DNA from: Scatosoma sp045643825
GTDB lineage: Bacteria; Bacillota; Clostridia; Christensenellales; Borkfalkiaceae
NCBI GenBank assembly: GCA_045643825.1
Contig: JAZRFV010000057.1
Coordinates: 1 to 55,565, forward strand
Length of the DNA: 55,565 nt
Reading direction: 5' to 3'
Made by a program: the position numbers and the translations under genes. Under the pieces are notes generated by a model that saw only the letters and a list, made by a program, of their open reading frames with translations, ran no database searches and had not been told where the DNA came from. Position 1 is the first letter of the stretch, and every line of letters starts with the position of its first letter. Shown here in pieces: positions 42,806 through 50,539 of this stretch.

Positions 42806-44560
42806 CTATGCGACAGACGAAGGTTGTATGTTTTTTAAGGATATAATTTTTTCGAAAATTTCTCTTGCGCAAGGGGCGGCAACCACCGAGCCATAGTATT
42901 GCCCTTGCGGTTCGTCCACAATCACGAGGGTTAAATATTTCGGCTTATCCGCAGGGAAAAAGCCGACGAAGGAAGAGACGTATTTTCCTACCGCAATATG
43001 CCCGTTTTCAAACTTTTGCGCGGTCCCTGTCTTTCCGCCGATGCGGTAGCCGTCTATGTACGCCTTTTTACCGCTACCGTCACGAACCACCCCTTCCAAC
43101 ATTTGTACAAGCAGTTTCGACGCCTTTTCGCTGACCGTTCGATTTTTCAAAACGGGCTTTTCTTCGCGTAAAACGTATCCATCGTCCGCATAAATTTTTT
43201 TCACGAGCCGAGGGGTGTAATAATATCCGCCGTTTACCGCAGAAGCAGCCGCGCAAGCGAGCTGTATCCCCGATACCGCCACCGTTTGACCAAACCCTAT
43301 ACGAGCCAAATCGCAATCCCGCACCACTTGTTCAGCCAAAAGCAAGCCGTACGCCTCCCCACCATAATCAATCCCCGTCCTTTGTCCAAAACCGAACGCC
43401 GATAGATACCGATAAAAGGCTTCTTTCCCCAGCGACATGGCGATATCGGTAAAGCAGGGGTTACAGCTTGTGTTTAGTGCATCCGCAAGCGTTTGGTTGC
43501 TATGTTTCCCATTCTCGTGATTACTCCAACACTTGACCGTCGTTCCATCCACCTTGCGGGTGCGAGCACTCGGGAAAATGTAATTAGGCGAAAACGCCTT
43601 TTTATTCCCCTGCAAATACTCCTCAATATTCACCGCCGAGGTGATAATTTTAAAAGTTGAGCCTGGCTCGTAAATATCGCACACGAAACGATTGCGAGAC
43701 AAGGCGTTTAGCATCGTCAAGTCGTCCCTGGGTACCTCGTTTAGGTTATAGGACGGATAATTTGCCAACGCAAGCACCTCAAAATTTTCTACGTCCAACA
43801 CGATACATTCCACCGAGCTTGGCGAATGCTCCGCATAGGTCTTTTCCAAGACGCTTTCTACCGCTTCTTGTATGCCGTAATCGATGGTCAGCTGGATATT
43901 GTAGCCATTTTCCGCAGGCAAATAGGTCGCGACGCTACCTTCAATTTCCACCCCGACCAAGTCCGTTTCATAAAGTAGTTCGCCACGCTTTCCTGCAAGC
44001 TGTTCGTCGTAATATTTCTCTATCCCTGTCGTACCAATATTGTCCGTAGAGGTAAAGCCAAGCACCTGACAAAGCGCGTCGCCTTTCGGGTAAAAGCGTG
44101 CGTTGTCACGGGAATAATACACGCCATCCAGAGACATAGCGGCAAGCTCCGTCACCTGCGCCTTTTCTACCTTCCTTGCAATCGTCACCTCCGAAGCTTT
44201 TTTCTTCGTCAACCGTTCGTACAGCACCGCCTTGTCCAAGCCCAAGCGTTCCGACAAAAGTCTTGCCGTACCCTCCTTATCCTTGACGGCATTAGAACGA
44301 GCAAACACGGTGTATGCCGTGGAATTGTCCGCAAGCACCACCCCGTTTCTATCCGTAATTCTACCACGCTCCGCAACAATCGGAAGTTCTCTCGTCCATT
44401 GATCGAGGGCGCGATAATTGAGTTCCTCGCCCCAAAGCACCTGCACGTAGAAGAAACGTGCGCATAAAAAGCAAAAAAGAAAGGTTATTGCCAAGCTAAT
44501 GGCTAATAACCTCTTTCGTAAAACCGATACCGAATAATCTTGATTTGATCGTTTGATAAT
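42806..44560 (-). CDS. ftsI: Septal penicillin-binding protein (FtsI/PBP2B type), probable AUU start
   Basis: A class B PBP transpeptidase of 584 residues if started at AUU 44560. Active-site motifs are S301TFK (EPGSTFKI), SCN (365-367) and KTGT (510-513). The membrane segment spans about 18-40, followed by a dimerisation region and the transpeptidase domain. There is no PASTA domain, unlike SpoVD. No ATG, GTG or TTG gives a whole N terminus: the first is TTG 44494, which cuts the membrane helix and has no nearby ribosome site. AUU 44560 has AGGAG 6 bases upstream and yields a basic tail plus an intact anchor. A sequence error that hid an AUG is possible. Confidence 0.9.
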   Translation of the reverse strand: MIKRSNQDYSVSVLRKRLLAISLAITFLFCFLCARFFYVQVLWGEELNYRALDQWTRELPIVAERGRITDRNGVVLADNSTAYTVFARSNAVKDKEGTARLLSERLGLDKAVLYERLTKKKASEVTIARKVEKAQVTELAAMSLDGVYYSRDNARFYPKGDALCQVLGFTSTDNIGTTGIEKYYDEQLAGKRGELLYETDLVGVEIEGSVATYLPAENGYNIQLTIDYGIQEAVESVLEKTYAEHSPSSVECIVLDVENFEVLALANYPSYNLNEVPRDDLTMLNALSRNRFVCDIYEPGSTFKIITSAVNIEEYLQGNKKAFSPNYIFPSARTRKVDGTTVKCWSNHENGKHSNQTLADALNTSCNPCFTDIAMSLGKEAFYRYLSAFGFGQRTGIDYGGEAYGLLLAEQVVRDCDLARIGFGQTVAVSGIQLACAAASAVNGGYYYTPRLVKKIYADDGYVLREEKPVLKNRTVSEKASKLLVQMLEGVVRDGSGKKAYIDGYRIGGKTGTAQKFENGHIAVGKYVSSFVGFFPADKPKYLTLVIVDEPQGQYYGSVVAAPCAREIFEKIISLKNIQPSSVA

Positions 44561-44580
44561 CGTAAACTCCTGTTTAATAT

Positions 44581-45186
44581 TTAATTTCCAAGGACAATAC
44601 CATTTTCTAATGCGTACTGTCTAATCGTTTCTTCCGACTGCGCCGCCGCGATACGACGTTCAACCTCTTGGGATTCTTCTACAAGTTGTTGTTTTCTTTC
44701 TTCCAAGTTTTGGATACGCATTTTCTTTTGACGAATGATTTGCGTATTCATAGCAATCAAAGAGAGCATTGCAATTACCACGAAGGTAAACGCCGCCATA
44801 ATCACCTTTGCCAAAGGCGTCAAGGCATAAACTGCCTCCACCGCTCTTTCGCTCGCCTGTACGGGCGCAGTAACCATCTCAACGCTCTTTTGCGGCATTT
44901 CGTAGGTCTGCGTTGCAACAGCCGCTTCCATCGTAGGTGCAGCATATTCGGTAACAAGCGGAGCCTGTTCCAATTTCGTCACGTTCGCAGGGGAAATGTA
45001 CAAGGGGGATTCTTCAACAACGTCCACTACCTCTTCCGTAGCAACGTCCTCGATTTCCTCCTCGTCAAACTGTGCGTGAACGAGATTTTTAATTTTCTGA
45101 AAGTTCTCATTAATTGAGTCGTTATGTTTTTGTGCTTTTTCAGCTTCGGATTTTAACAATTCCGCTCTTTCACGCAGCATGGTCAT
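44581..45186 (-). CDS. ftsL: FtsL-like septum protein with long cytoplasmic region
   Basis: A 201-residue bitopic protein. Residues 1-125 are polar and acidic (EEEIEDVATEEVVDVVEE) and probably cytoplasmic; one membrane helix spans about 126-147 (IMAAFTFVVIAMLSLIAM), and a leucine-zipper-like coiled coil fills 150-195. The architecture and place between rsmH and the septal PBP gene fit FtsL, which binds FtsQ/DivIB and FtsB/DivIC. Typical FtsL is about 100-120 residues, so the N-terminal 100 residues are an addition. The start ATG has GGAGG 8 bases upstream. Confidence 0.75.
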   Translation of the reverse strand: MTMLRERAELLKSEAEKAQKHNDSINENFQKIKNLVHAQFDEEEIEDVATEEVVDVVEESPLYISPANVTKLEQAPLVTEYAAPTMEAAVATQTYEMPQKSVEMVTAPVQASERAVEAVYALTPLAKVIMAAFTFVVIAMLSLIAMNTQIIRQKKMRIQNLEERKQQLVEESQEVERRIAAAQSEETIRQYALENGIVLGN

Positions 45187-45234
45187 CCCTAATCCCTCCG
45201 TCTTTGTGTTTCCTCTGTTTATCCCTTATCGAGG

Positions 45235-46173
45235 CTAAATCCTTTCCGCCACCCTTAACTTGGCGCATTTGCTTCTTGAATTGTATTCAAGCTCTTCTTC
45301 GCTTGCCGTAATCGGCTTGCGGGTAATAATCTTAATTTCAGGTTTCTTCCCACATACGCATACGGGGAAGTTCCCAGGGCAGGTGCAGGGATTTTCCAAT
45401 TCCCTAAACGCCTCTTTCACAATTCTATCCTCCAACGAGTGGAAGGTAAGGATTGCGATACGGCCCCCCTTTTTCAATCTTCTGGTTAAATTTAACACCA
45501 GGTCGTATAATCCGTCCAACTCCCCGTTTACTTCGATACGGATTGCCTGAAAGCTCTTTCTTTCACACGGTGCCCCGAAACGGAACTTTGCAGGGATACT
45601 GTTACGAATAATCTCTGCAAATTCCCCCGAAGTTTTTAAGGGTTGCTTCTCTCTGTATTTTACTACGTTTCTGGCGATTTGCTTTGCAAAGGTTTCTTCG
45701 CCGTACACCTTTAAAATCCTCGTCAAGTCCGCTTCGGAATAGGTATTGAGCACGATTTCCGCCGTAAGATACGCCGAAGTGTTCATACGCATATCCAAAG
45801 GTGCGTTTGCATTGCGGTAGGTAAAACCTCTGTCGCAATCGTCCAGCTGATGGGAAGATACACCAAAGTCTAACAGCGCCCCGTCGATTTCCTCTACCCC
45901 AGCCTTTTCAAACACCAACGAAAAGTCCTTGTAGTTGGATTTGTAAATTTCAAATCTACCGTTAAATTCTTTCAATCGCTCGCTTGCGGCGGCAATTGCT
46001 TCATCGTCTAAATCCGTGGCAATCAATCTACCGTTGGGGGCCGTACCCTTTAAAATCAGGTACGAATGTCCGCCTCCGCCAACCGTGCCGTCGAACCACA
46101 CCCCACCATCTTTCAATGCGAGCCCTTCCATACATTCTTTCGGCATAACCGGTTTGTGCGAAAATTCTAACAT
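45235..46173 (-). CDS. rsmH: 16S rRNA (cytosine(1402)-N4)-methyltransferase
   Basis: A 312-residue SAM-dependent methyltransferase of C1402 in 16S rRNA. Motifs: HKPVMPKECMEGL, DGTVGGGGHS (SAM loop), DFGVSSHQLDDCDRGFTYR, LDMRMN, FQAIRIEVNGEL and FHSLEDRIVKEAFRE. The CTCPGNFPVCVCGKKP segment near the C terminus is a family trait. It starts 3 bases after mraZ. Full length. Confidence 0.97.
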   Translation of the reverse strand: MLEFSHKPVMPKECMEGLALKDGGVWFDGTVGGGGHSYLILKGTAPNGRLIATDLDDEAIAAASERLKEFNGRFEIYKSNYKDFSLVFEKAGVEEIDGALLDFGVSSHQLDDCDRGFTYRNANAPLDMRMNTSAYLTAEIVLNTYSEADLTRILKVYGEETFAKQIARNVVKYREKQPLKTSGEFAEIIRNSIPAKFRFGAPCERKSFQAIRIEVNGELDGLYDLVLNLTRRLKKGGRIAILTFHSLEDRIVKEAFRELENPCTCPGNFPVCVCGKKPEIKIITRKPITASEEELEYNSRSKCAKLRVAERI

Positions 46174-46176
46174 TCT

Positions 46177-46605
46177 TTATATCCCCAAATTTTCCAATTC
46201 AGCGTCGAAGTCAATACTTGCAATATGTTCAGCATATTTATCCGCTGCCCAAATTTCTATGTAGTTGCCAACGCCAACCGTGATAACGTCTTTTTTGATA
46301 CCTGCCAGCATACGAAGGGTTAAAGGCAAAACAACTCGCCCTTGCGCATCCTCTTCCGCCATTGCAATGCTACCCAAGATAACACGCTTGATCCCCGACG
46401 CATCCGACAAGCCACCGCCTGCAAGCGGGGAAAACGTCTTTTGCATCGTATCCTCGGACATGACACCGATACAACCGTTTTTACCTCTGAAGAAGCAATA
46501 CGGCTTATCACCCAACTCGCCGAGCAAACCCTTTCGGAACTTGGAGGGTATGCGCAGGCGGTTTTTATCGTCCAACTGATGCTCATACGTACCGTAAAAC
46601 AACAT
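46177..46605 (-). CDS. mraZ: MraZ, transcriptional regulator of the dcw cluster
   Basis: A 142-residue AbrB-fold protein with the two tandem MraZ repeats: MLFYGTYEHQLDDKNRLRIPSKFR at the start (given in parts: FYGTYEHQLDDKNR, LRIPSKFR) and EEDAQGRVVLPLTLR in the second half. The DxKGR-type DNA-binding loops read DDKNR and DAQGR. It is the first gene of the division cluster. In other bacteria MraZ binds short repeats upstream of its own gene; candidate repeats are seen at 46669-46765. Confidence 0.95.
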   Translation of the reverse strand: MLFYGTYEHQLDDKNRLRIPSKFRKGLLGELGDKPYCFFRGKNGCIGVMSEDTMQKTFSPLAGGGLSDASGIKRVILGSIAMAEEDAQGRVVLPLTLRMLAGIKKDVITVGVGNYIEIWAADKYAEHIASIDFDAELENLGI

Positions 46606-46661
46606 GCTACACTTCCTCCTCGTTTTTTCTCGACAATACTATAAGTATCGATATTGACTCT

Positions 46662-46690
46662 ATTATACAACCACCTTTGACCATTGTCAA
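46662..46690 (-). promoter_or_regulatory. mraZ (dcw cluster) promoter
   Basis: Perfect TTGACA (46685-46690), 17-bp spacer, perfect TATAAT (46662-46667). The leader of about 50 bases contains a near-palindrome around 46630-46650 (CGATACTTATAGTATTGTCG) and GGAGG before the ATG. Confidence 0.93.
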
Positions 46691-46765
46691 GCATTTTTTT
46701 AAAATTTTTTCCAAATTTTTAAAATTTTTTGGGATTTTTAACCACAAAAAACCATTTCACAACCA
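46669..46765 (-). promoter_or_regulatory. Candidate MraZ-box repeats
   Basis: On the minus strand TGGTT/TGGTC units recur with helical spacing: 46669-46673 and 46679-46683 (10 bp apart, inside the promoter spacer), then 46740-46744, 46750-46754 and 46761-46765 (10 and 11 bp apart) upstream of the -35. Escherichia coli MraZ binds TGGG units spaced 10 bp, so number, spacing and position suggest autoregulation. The unit differs in the fourth and fifth bases. Binding is not shown. Confidence 0.5.
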
Positions 46766-46772
46766 CAAAGCA

Positions 46773-47675
46773 TCAAATAAACATTTGTTCGTGTGCCTTT
46801 TTGTTGTTTTCCCTTTGTTTTCCAAGGAAAAACACCTCCCCTCTTTTACAAGGATTGAGCGATTTTTGAGACATTTTACACGAACGTTTGTTTGATAAAT
46901 TATGACGGTCACCTCCATTTTTCGTTTTGGTGGTCAACCTTCCCACTTTTTTCAGATTTTGACCGTCAAGTGGTCGAAACTCCCTATTTTTATCCTGGCC
47001 TCTTTTTCTTTGCTCCACCCCCTCCTCACATCCATCCAAAACACGGAAAAGCTGACGGGCGATCCCCTCGTTTCCATCGACAATCGGACAATGATAAAAC
47101 CGACGGATTTGTTCTACAATATATATGTAATGGGTACAACCCAACACCACAACGTCCGCCCTTTCCTTCGGTAGATAGTCTGTATAATCGTAATTCTTAT
47201 CCGAAAAGTTTTTCTCTATCGCCCCTGCCAACCCGTCGCAAGGGCATACCCGTATTTGTGCATCGGGAAAGGTTTTTACTGCTCGCCCACACAGCGAACG
47301 TACGCGCTCGCTTTCGGAGGTTACCCGCGTAGCCAACACCAGCACCTTTCCACCCTTTGCCGCGGCGGTGAAAACCGCAGGCTCAATGCCGATAATCGGG
47401 AACGTGAATTTCTTCCGCAACTCCTCCACACACACCGCCGTTGCCGTATTGCAGGCGAGCACCACCGCCTTTGCCTTTAACCTTTTAAATCGACGGCACG
47501 CCCTAAAAACGTATCGCTTGATTTTTTTTGGCGGTAAATTGCCATACGGCGCGTGATGATTGTCGCCATAATAATAAAAAAATTCTTCCGTTTGACGTTT
47601 TTTACACTCCGCAAGCACCGTCAATCCACCGATACCGCTGTCAAAAAACGCCACGCCGCCTTTGGGAATCCGCAT
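46773..47675 (-). CDS. murI: Glutamate racemase with a long basic C-terminal tail
   Basis: A 300-residue protein. The racemase part occupies about 1-214: FFDSGIGGLTVL, GDNHHAPYG, catalytic Cys75 in ACNTA and catalytic Cys180 in GCTHY. It supplies D-glutamate for MurD. The last about 86 residues are Lys/Arg/Asn-rich with no recognisable fold and reach to the mraZ regulatory region. Normal MurI is about 255-270 residues with an ordered end, so the tail may follow a frameshift near residue 214, or be a real disordered extension. The start ATG follows AAAGGAG. Transcribed divergently from rpsT. Confidence 0.88.
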   Translation of the reverse strand: MRIPKGGVAFFDSGIGGLTVLAECKKRQTEEFFYYYGDNHHAPYGNLPPKKIKRYVFRACRRFKRLKAKAVVLACNTATAVCVEELRKKFTFPIIGIEPAVFTAAAKGGKVLVLATRVTSESERVRSLCGRAVKTFPDAQIRVCPCDGLAGAIEKNFSDKNYDYTDYLPKERADVVVLGCTHYIYIVEQIRRFYHCPIVDGNEGIARQLFRVLDGCEEGVEQRKRGQDKNREFRPLDGQNLKKVGRLTTKTKNGGDRHNLSNKRSCKMSQKSLNPCKRGEVFFLGKQRENNKKAHEQMFI

Positions 47676-47753
47676 TTTCTTTCCACTCCTTTAAAAGATT
47701 GTGTATTTTTTTGAAAAAATTATGATTTTTCGTGTTTTAGTATGAAAAAACAG

Positions 47754-47782
47754 TTTACTTTCGAGAAAATTTATGTTAAAAT
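47754..47782 (+). promoter_or_regulatory. rpsT promoter
   Basis: TTTACT (47754-47759), 17-bp spacer, TAAAAT (47777-47782), about 50 bases ahead of the rpsT ATG. The rest of the divergent gap toward murI is AT-rich with no clear second promoter. Confidence 0.72.
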
Positions 47783-47834
47783 AATGTTCGCAATTAAATG
47801 AATCAAGAATTTTGGAACAAATAAGGAGAACATT

Positions 47835-48098
47835 ATGCCTAATATTAAATCCGCAAAGAAAAGAGTTTTGGTTACCGAAAAGAAGACCATGAGAAACAAA
47901 GCAATCAAATCCGCTTTGAAGACGCAAGTTAAGAAATTCCTTGCTGCTGTTGAAGCTGGCGATAAAGAAGCTGCAACGAAGCTTTACCCTGAAACCGTAT
48001 CCGCTATCGACGCGGCTGTTACGAAGGGTGTTCTTCACAAGAACAACGCTAACAACAGAAAAGCAAAGCTTGCTCTTAAGCTCAACGCTTTGAACTAA
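47835..48098 (+). CDS. rpsT: 30S ribosomal protein S20
   Basis: An 87-residue, very basic, helical protein of the small subunit that contacts 16S rRNA. MPNIKSAKKRV, the conserved RNKAIKSALKT and the C-terminal HKNNANNRKAKLALKLNAL are typical S20. AAGGAG lies 7 bases before the ATG. Single-gene transcript with its own promoter and terminator. Confidence 0.97.
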   Translation: MPNIKSAKKRVLVTEKKTMRNKAIKSALKTQVKKFLAAVEAGDKEAATKLYPETVSAIDAAVTKGVLHKNNANNRKAKLALKLNALN

Positions 48099-48135
48099 AA
48101 CCTTTTTTATAATACTTATCATATTATAAATATGA

Positions 48136-48164
48136 GGGTCTGCCGATGGGTAGGCCCCTTTTTT
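48136..48164 (+). terminator. rpsT terminator
   Basis: Nine-base-pair stem GGGTCTGCC/GGTAGGCCC (two G-T pairs) with a 4-base loop, followed by seven T; about 38 bases after the rpsT stop. Confidence 0.92.
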
Positions 48165-48210
48165 CGTAGAATATTTATTTTTTTCTGATATCCCCCTACT
48201 CGATCCCCTT

Positions 48211-48243
48211 CGCCACGTTGAAAATACGCGGCGTTCTTTTTTT
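48211..48243 (+). terminator. Possible second terminator
   Basis: CGCCACG and CGCGGCG pair with one mismatch around a 9-base loop, then TTCTTTTTTT. It may back up the rpsT terminator. No gene is seen in 48165-48283. Confidence 0.45.
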
Positions 48244-48283
48244 ATTTTTCCACAAAAAAATTAAAAAAATCCCCTTTAAATAA

Positions 48284-48312
48284 TTGACATATTTCACTAT
48301 TTTTTTTATAAT
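48284..48312 (+). promoter_or_regulatory. Promoter of the regulator-potABCD operon
   Basis: Perfect TTGACA (48284-48289), 17-bp spacer, perfect TATAAT (48307-48312). The leader to the first gene is about 130 bases and holds two identical-type palindromes. Confidence 0.9.
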
Positions 48313-48323
48313 GATAATCGGTG

Positions 48324-48346
48324 AAAGTTTATTTTAACTAAACTTT
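48324..48346 (+). promoter_or_regulatory. Palindromic operator 1
   Basis: AAAGTTTA-N7-TAAACTTT, a perfect 8-bp inverted repeat, lying about 5 bases after the expected transcription start. This is a good place for repression. Confidence 0.7.
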
Positions 48347-48393
48347 TCGTTTATTTTTAACAAACCGATAAAAAGATTGCCTATACAAAGCAA

Positions 48394-48416
48394 AAAGTTT
48401 ACAAATACTAAACTTT
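48394..48416 (+). promoter_or_regulatory. Palindromic operator 2
   Basis: Second copy of AAAGTTTA-N7-TAAACTTT, exactly 70 bp after the first, same half-sites and same 7-base gap but a different core. Both may bind the XRE-cupin regulator encoded just downstream. Confidence 0.7.
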
Positions 48417-48448
48417 TGCCTAAAAAACAGCGGTTTGGGGAGGCGAAA

Positions 48449-48982
48449 ATGGAATTAGGTAAAAAGATTAAACAAATGCGAAACCAAAAGGGCTTAACCC
48501 AAGAGGAGCTTGCGGATAGATGCGAGCTGACCAAAGGCTACATATCCCAGCTGGAAAACGACGTAAACAGCCCTTCTATCGCAACGCTAACGGACATTTT
48601 ATCCGCATTGGGTAGCAACCTTGCGGAATTTTTCCGTGAGGAAACGGAAGAAAAAATCGTCTTTTCGAAGAGCGAATACATTGAAAAGGACGCCGACGGC
48701 GTGCTGTGGAATTGGTTAATCCCCAACGCACAAAAAAATATGATGGAGCCTGTCTTGGTGGAATTGGATACGGGCGTTGAAACCGCCGGAGATATCCCCC
48801 ACGAGGGCGAGGAATTCGGCTACGTCTTGGAAGGTAAAATCGCCATCATTTTGGGTAACAAGCACCATCCATGTAAAAAAGGCGAGGCGTGTTATTATTC
48901 CGCCAACAAACCTCACTCGATTTTAAACAAAGGCAAGGGCAAAGCGAAATTCCTTTGGATCTCGACGCCCCCCAACTTTTAA
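48449..48982 (+). CDS. XRE-family regulator with cupin domain, probable polyamine-responsive repressor (PuuR-like)
   Basis: A 177-residue two-domain protein: helix-turn-helix at about 7-60 (MRNQKGLTQEELADRCELTKGYISQLE read in parts) and a small-molecule-binding cupin at about 100-175 with HEGEEFGYVLEGK and PHSILN. The ATG follows GGGAGG by 6 bases; the longer frame runs through operator 2. It leads potABCD with a 36-base gap, so it likely controls the transporter and itself through the palindromes at 48324 and 48394. The ligand, probably spermidine or putrescine, is inferred from context. Confidence 0.9.
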   Translation: MELGKKIKQMRNQKGLTQEELADRCELTKGYISQLENDVNSPSIATLTDILSALGSNLAEFFREETEEKIVFSKSEYIEKDADGVLWNWLIPNAQKNMMEPVLVELDTGVETAGDIPHEGEEFGYVLEGKIAIILGNKHHPCKKGEACYYSANKPHSILNKGKGKAKFLWISTPPNF

Positions 48983-49018
48983 TCCCTCTATATACACCAA
49001 AGATTTCGGGAGATTGTT

Positions 49019-50539
49019 ATGAACACGAAAAAAGATTTAAACAAGCATATCATTGAAGTTGTGGACGTCAGCAAGGAATTTGGTGGCGTTACCGTTGTTG
49101 AAAATATGAATTTTTATGTGCGCAAAGGTGAATTTGTCACCTTCCTTGGCCCTTCGGGTTGCGGTAAAACGACCACCTTGCGTATGATTGCGGGCTTTGA
49201 AATGCCTTCGAGCGGTCAAATTTTATTAAATGGCGAGGATATCAGCAACCTCCCCCCTAATAAGCGCCCTGTCAATACCGTATTCCAAAAATACGCGCTC
49301 TTTCCCCACCTCAACGTTTTTGAAAACGTTGCTTTTGGGTTAAAATTAAAGCGTATCGAGACCACCGTTACCGACAAAAGCGGGAACGAGAAGGTAAAAT
49401 ATACCAAGCTCCCGAAAGCGGTGATTGCAGAAAAGGTAAAAAAAGCGTTGGATATCGTAGATTTGAGCGGTTTTGAAAAGCGTAGCATTTCTACCCTTTC
49501 GGGCGGTCAACAGCAACGTATCGCTATCGCGCGTGCAATCGTAAACGAGCCTGAAATTTTGCTCTTGGACGAGCCTCTTGGCGCACTCGACCTTAAAATG
49601 CGTAAGGAAATGCAGCTTGAATTAAAGGCAATGCACAAACGCCTTGGCATCACCTTCATCTACGTTACGCACGATCAGGAAGAAGCCCTTACTATGTCAG
49701 ATACCATCGTGGTTATGTCGGACGGCGCAATCCAACAAATCGGCACCCCCGAGGATATCTATAACGAACCGAAAAACACCTTCGTTGCCGACTTTATCGG
49801 TGAAAGCAACATTTTCACGGGCGTTATGCCCAAGGATGGTTTGGTGCGTTTCTGTGGCAAGCCCTTCCCCTGCCTCGATGCAGGCTTTGAAAAGGACGAG
49901 CCCGTGGACGTAGTTGTACGCCCCGAAGACGTGCAAATCACTACCCCCGAAAATGGTCAGCTGAAAGGTAAGGTGACCTCCGTTGTGTTCAAGGGTATGC
50001 ACTACCAAATCCTTGTACAATGCGGTAGATATGAAATTGAAATTCAAAGCACCGTAGCCCCCGAACAGGGCGCGACGGTTGGGCTTTGTGTACAGCCTGA
50101 CGGTATCCACGTTATGAGAAAAAAATTCCGTGTGAATAAGTTCAACGGCGTAATCACCAAACGCAATACGGTAGAATTCGGCGACGGCGAGTTTGAATGC
50201 GACGTTACTCAACTCTACCCTGGTAGCCATCTCGACGAAGAAGGTTACCTCATCACCGCAAAGGGCGAACAAATTGACCTGACCGACACCGAAGTAAACG
50301 TAGAGGTTGGTCTGCACGATATCACCATGAGCGACAACCTTGACGAGGGCGGCGCACAAGGTAACATTATTTCCTTAATTTATAAGAGTGAGTATTACCG
50401 CTATATCGTTCGTACGGAAAACGAAGAGGATTACGTTTTGGCGTGCGAGGATCTTTGGAATGAAAACGACCTCGTTAGCTTGATTATTCCCAAAGATAAA
50501 ATCCGCTTAACTCTGAAGGATACGGAGGGTACGAAATAA
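49019..50539 (+). CDS. potA: Spermidine/putrescine ABC transporter ATPase with extended C terminus
   Basis: A 506-residue ABC ATPase. Walker A GPSGCGKTT (44-52), Q-loop FQKYALFPH, signature LSGGQQQR (160-167), Walker B LLLDEP and H-loop VTHDQEEA. A charged insertion of about 24 residues (112-135) interrupts the helical domain. After the TOBE domain (about 280-365) the protein goes on for another 140 residues, with a segment (EVNVEVGLHDITMSD...) that looks like a second TOBE-like unit. Usual PotA is about 370 residues. Ribosome site GGGAG; its stop overlaps potB's ATG by one base. Confidence 0.92.
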   Translation: MNTKKDLNKHIIEVVDVSKEFGGVTVVENMNFYVRKGEFVTFLGPSGCGKTTTLRMIAGFEMPSSGQILLNGEDISNLPPNKRPVNTVFQKYALFPHLNVFENVAFGLKLKRIETTVTDKSGNEKVKYTKLPKAVIAEKVKKALDIVDLSGFEKRSISTLSGGQQQRIAIARAIVNEPEILLLDEPLGALDLKMRKEMQLELKAMHKRLGITFIYVTHDQEEALTMSDTIVVMSDGAIQQIGTPEDIYNEPKNTFVADFIGESNIFTGVMPKDGLVRFCGKPFPCLDAGFEKDEPVDVVVRPEDVQITTPENGQLKGKVTSVVFKGMHYQILVQCGRYEIEIQSTVAPEQGATVGLCVQPDGIHVMRKKFRVNKFNGVITKRNTVEFGDGEFECDVTQLYPGSHLDEEGYLITAKGEQIDLTDTEVNVEVGLHDITMSDNLDEGGAQGNIISLIYKSEYYRYIVRTENEEDYVLACEDLWNENDLVSLIIPKDKIRLTLKDTEGTK

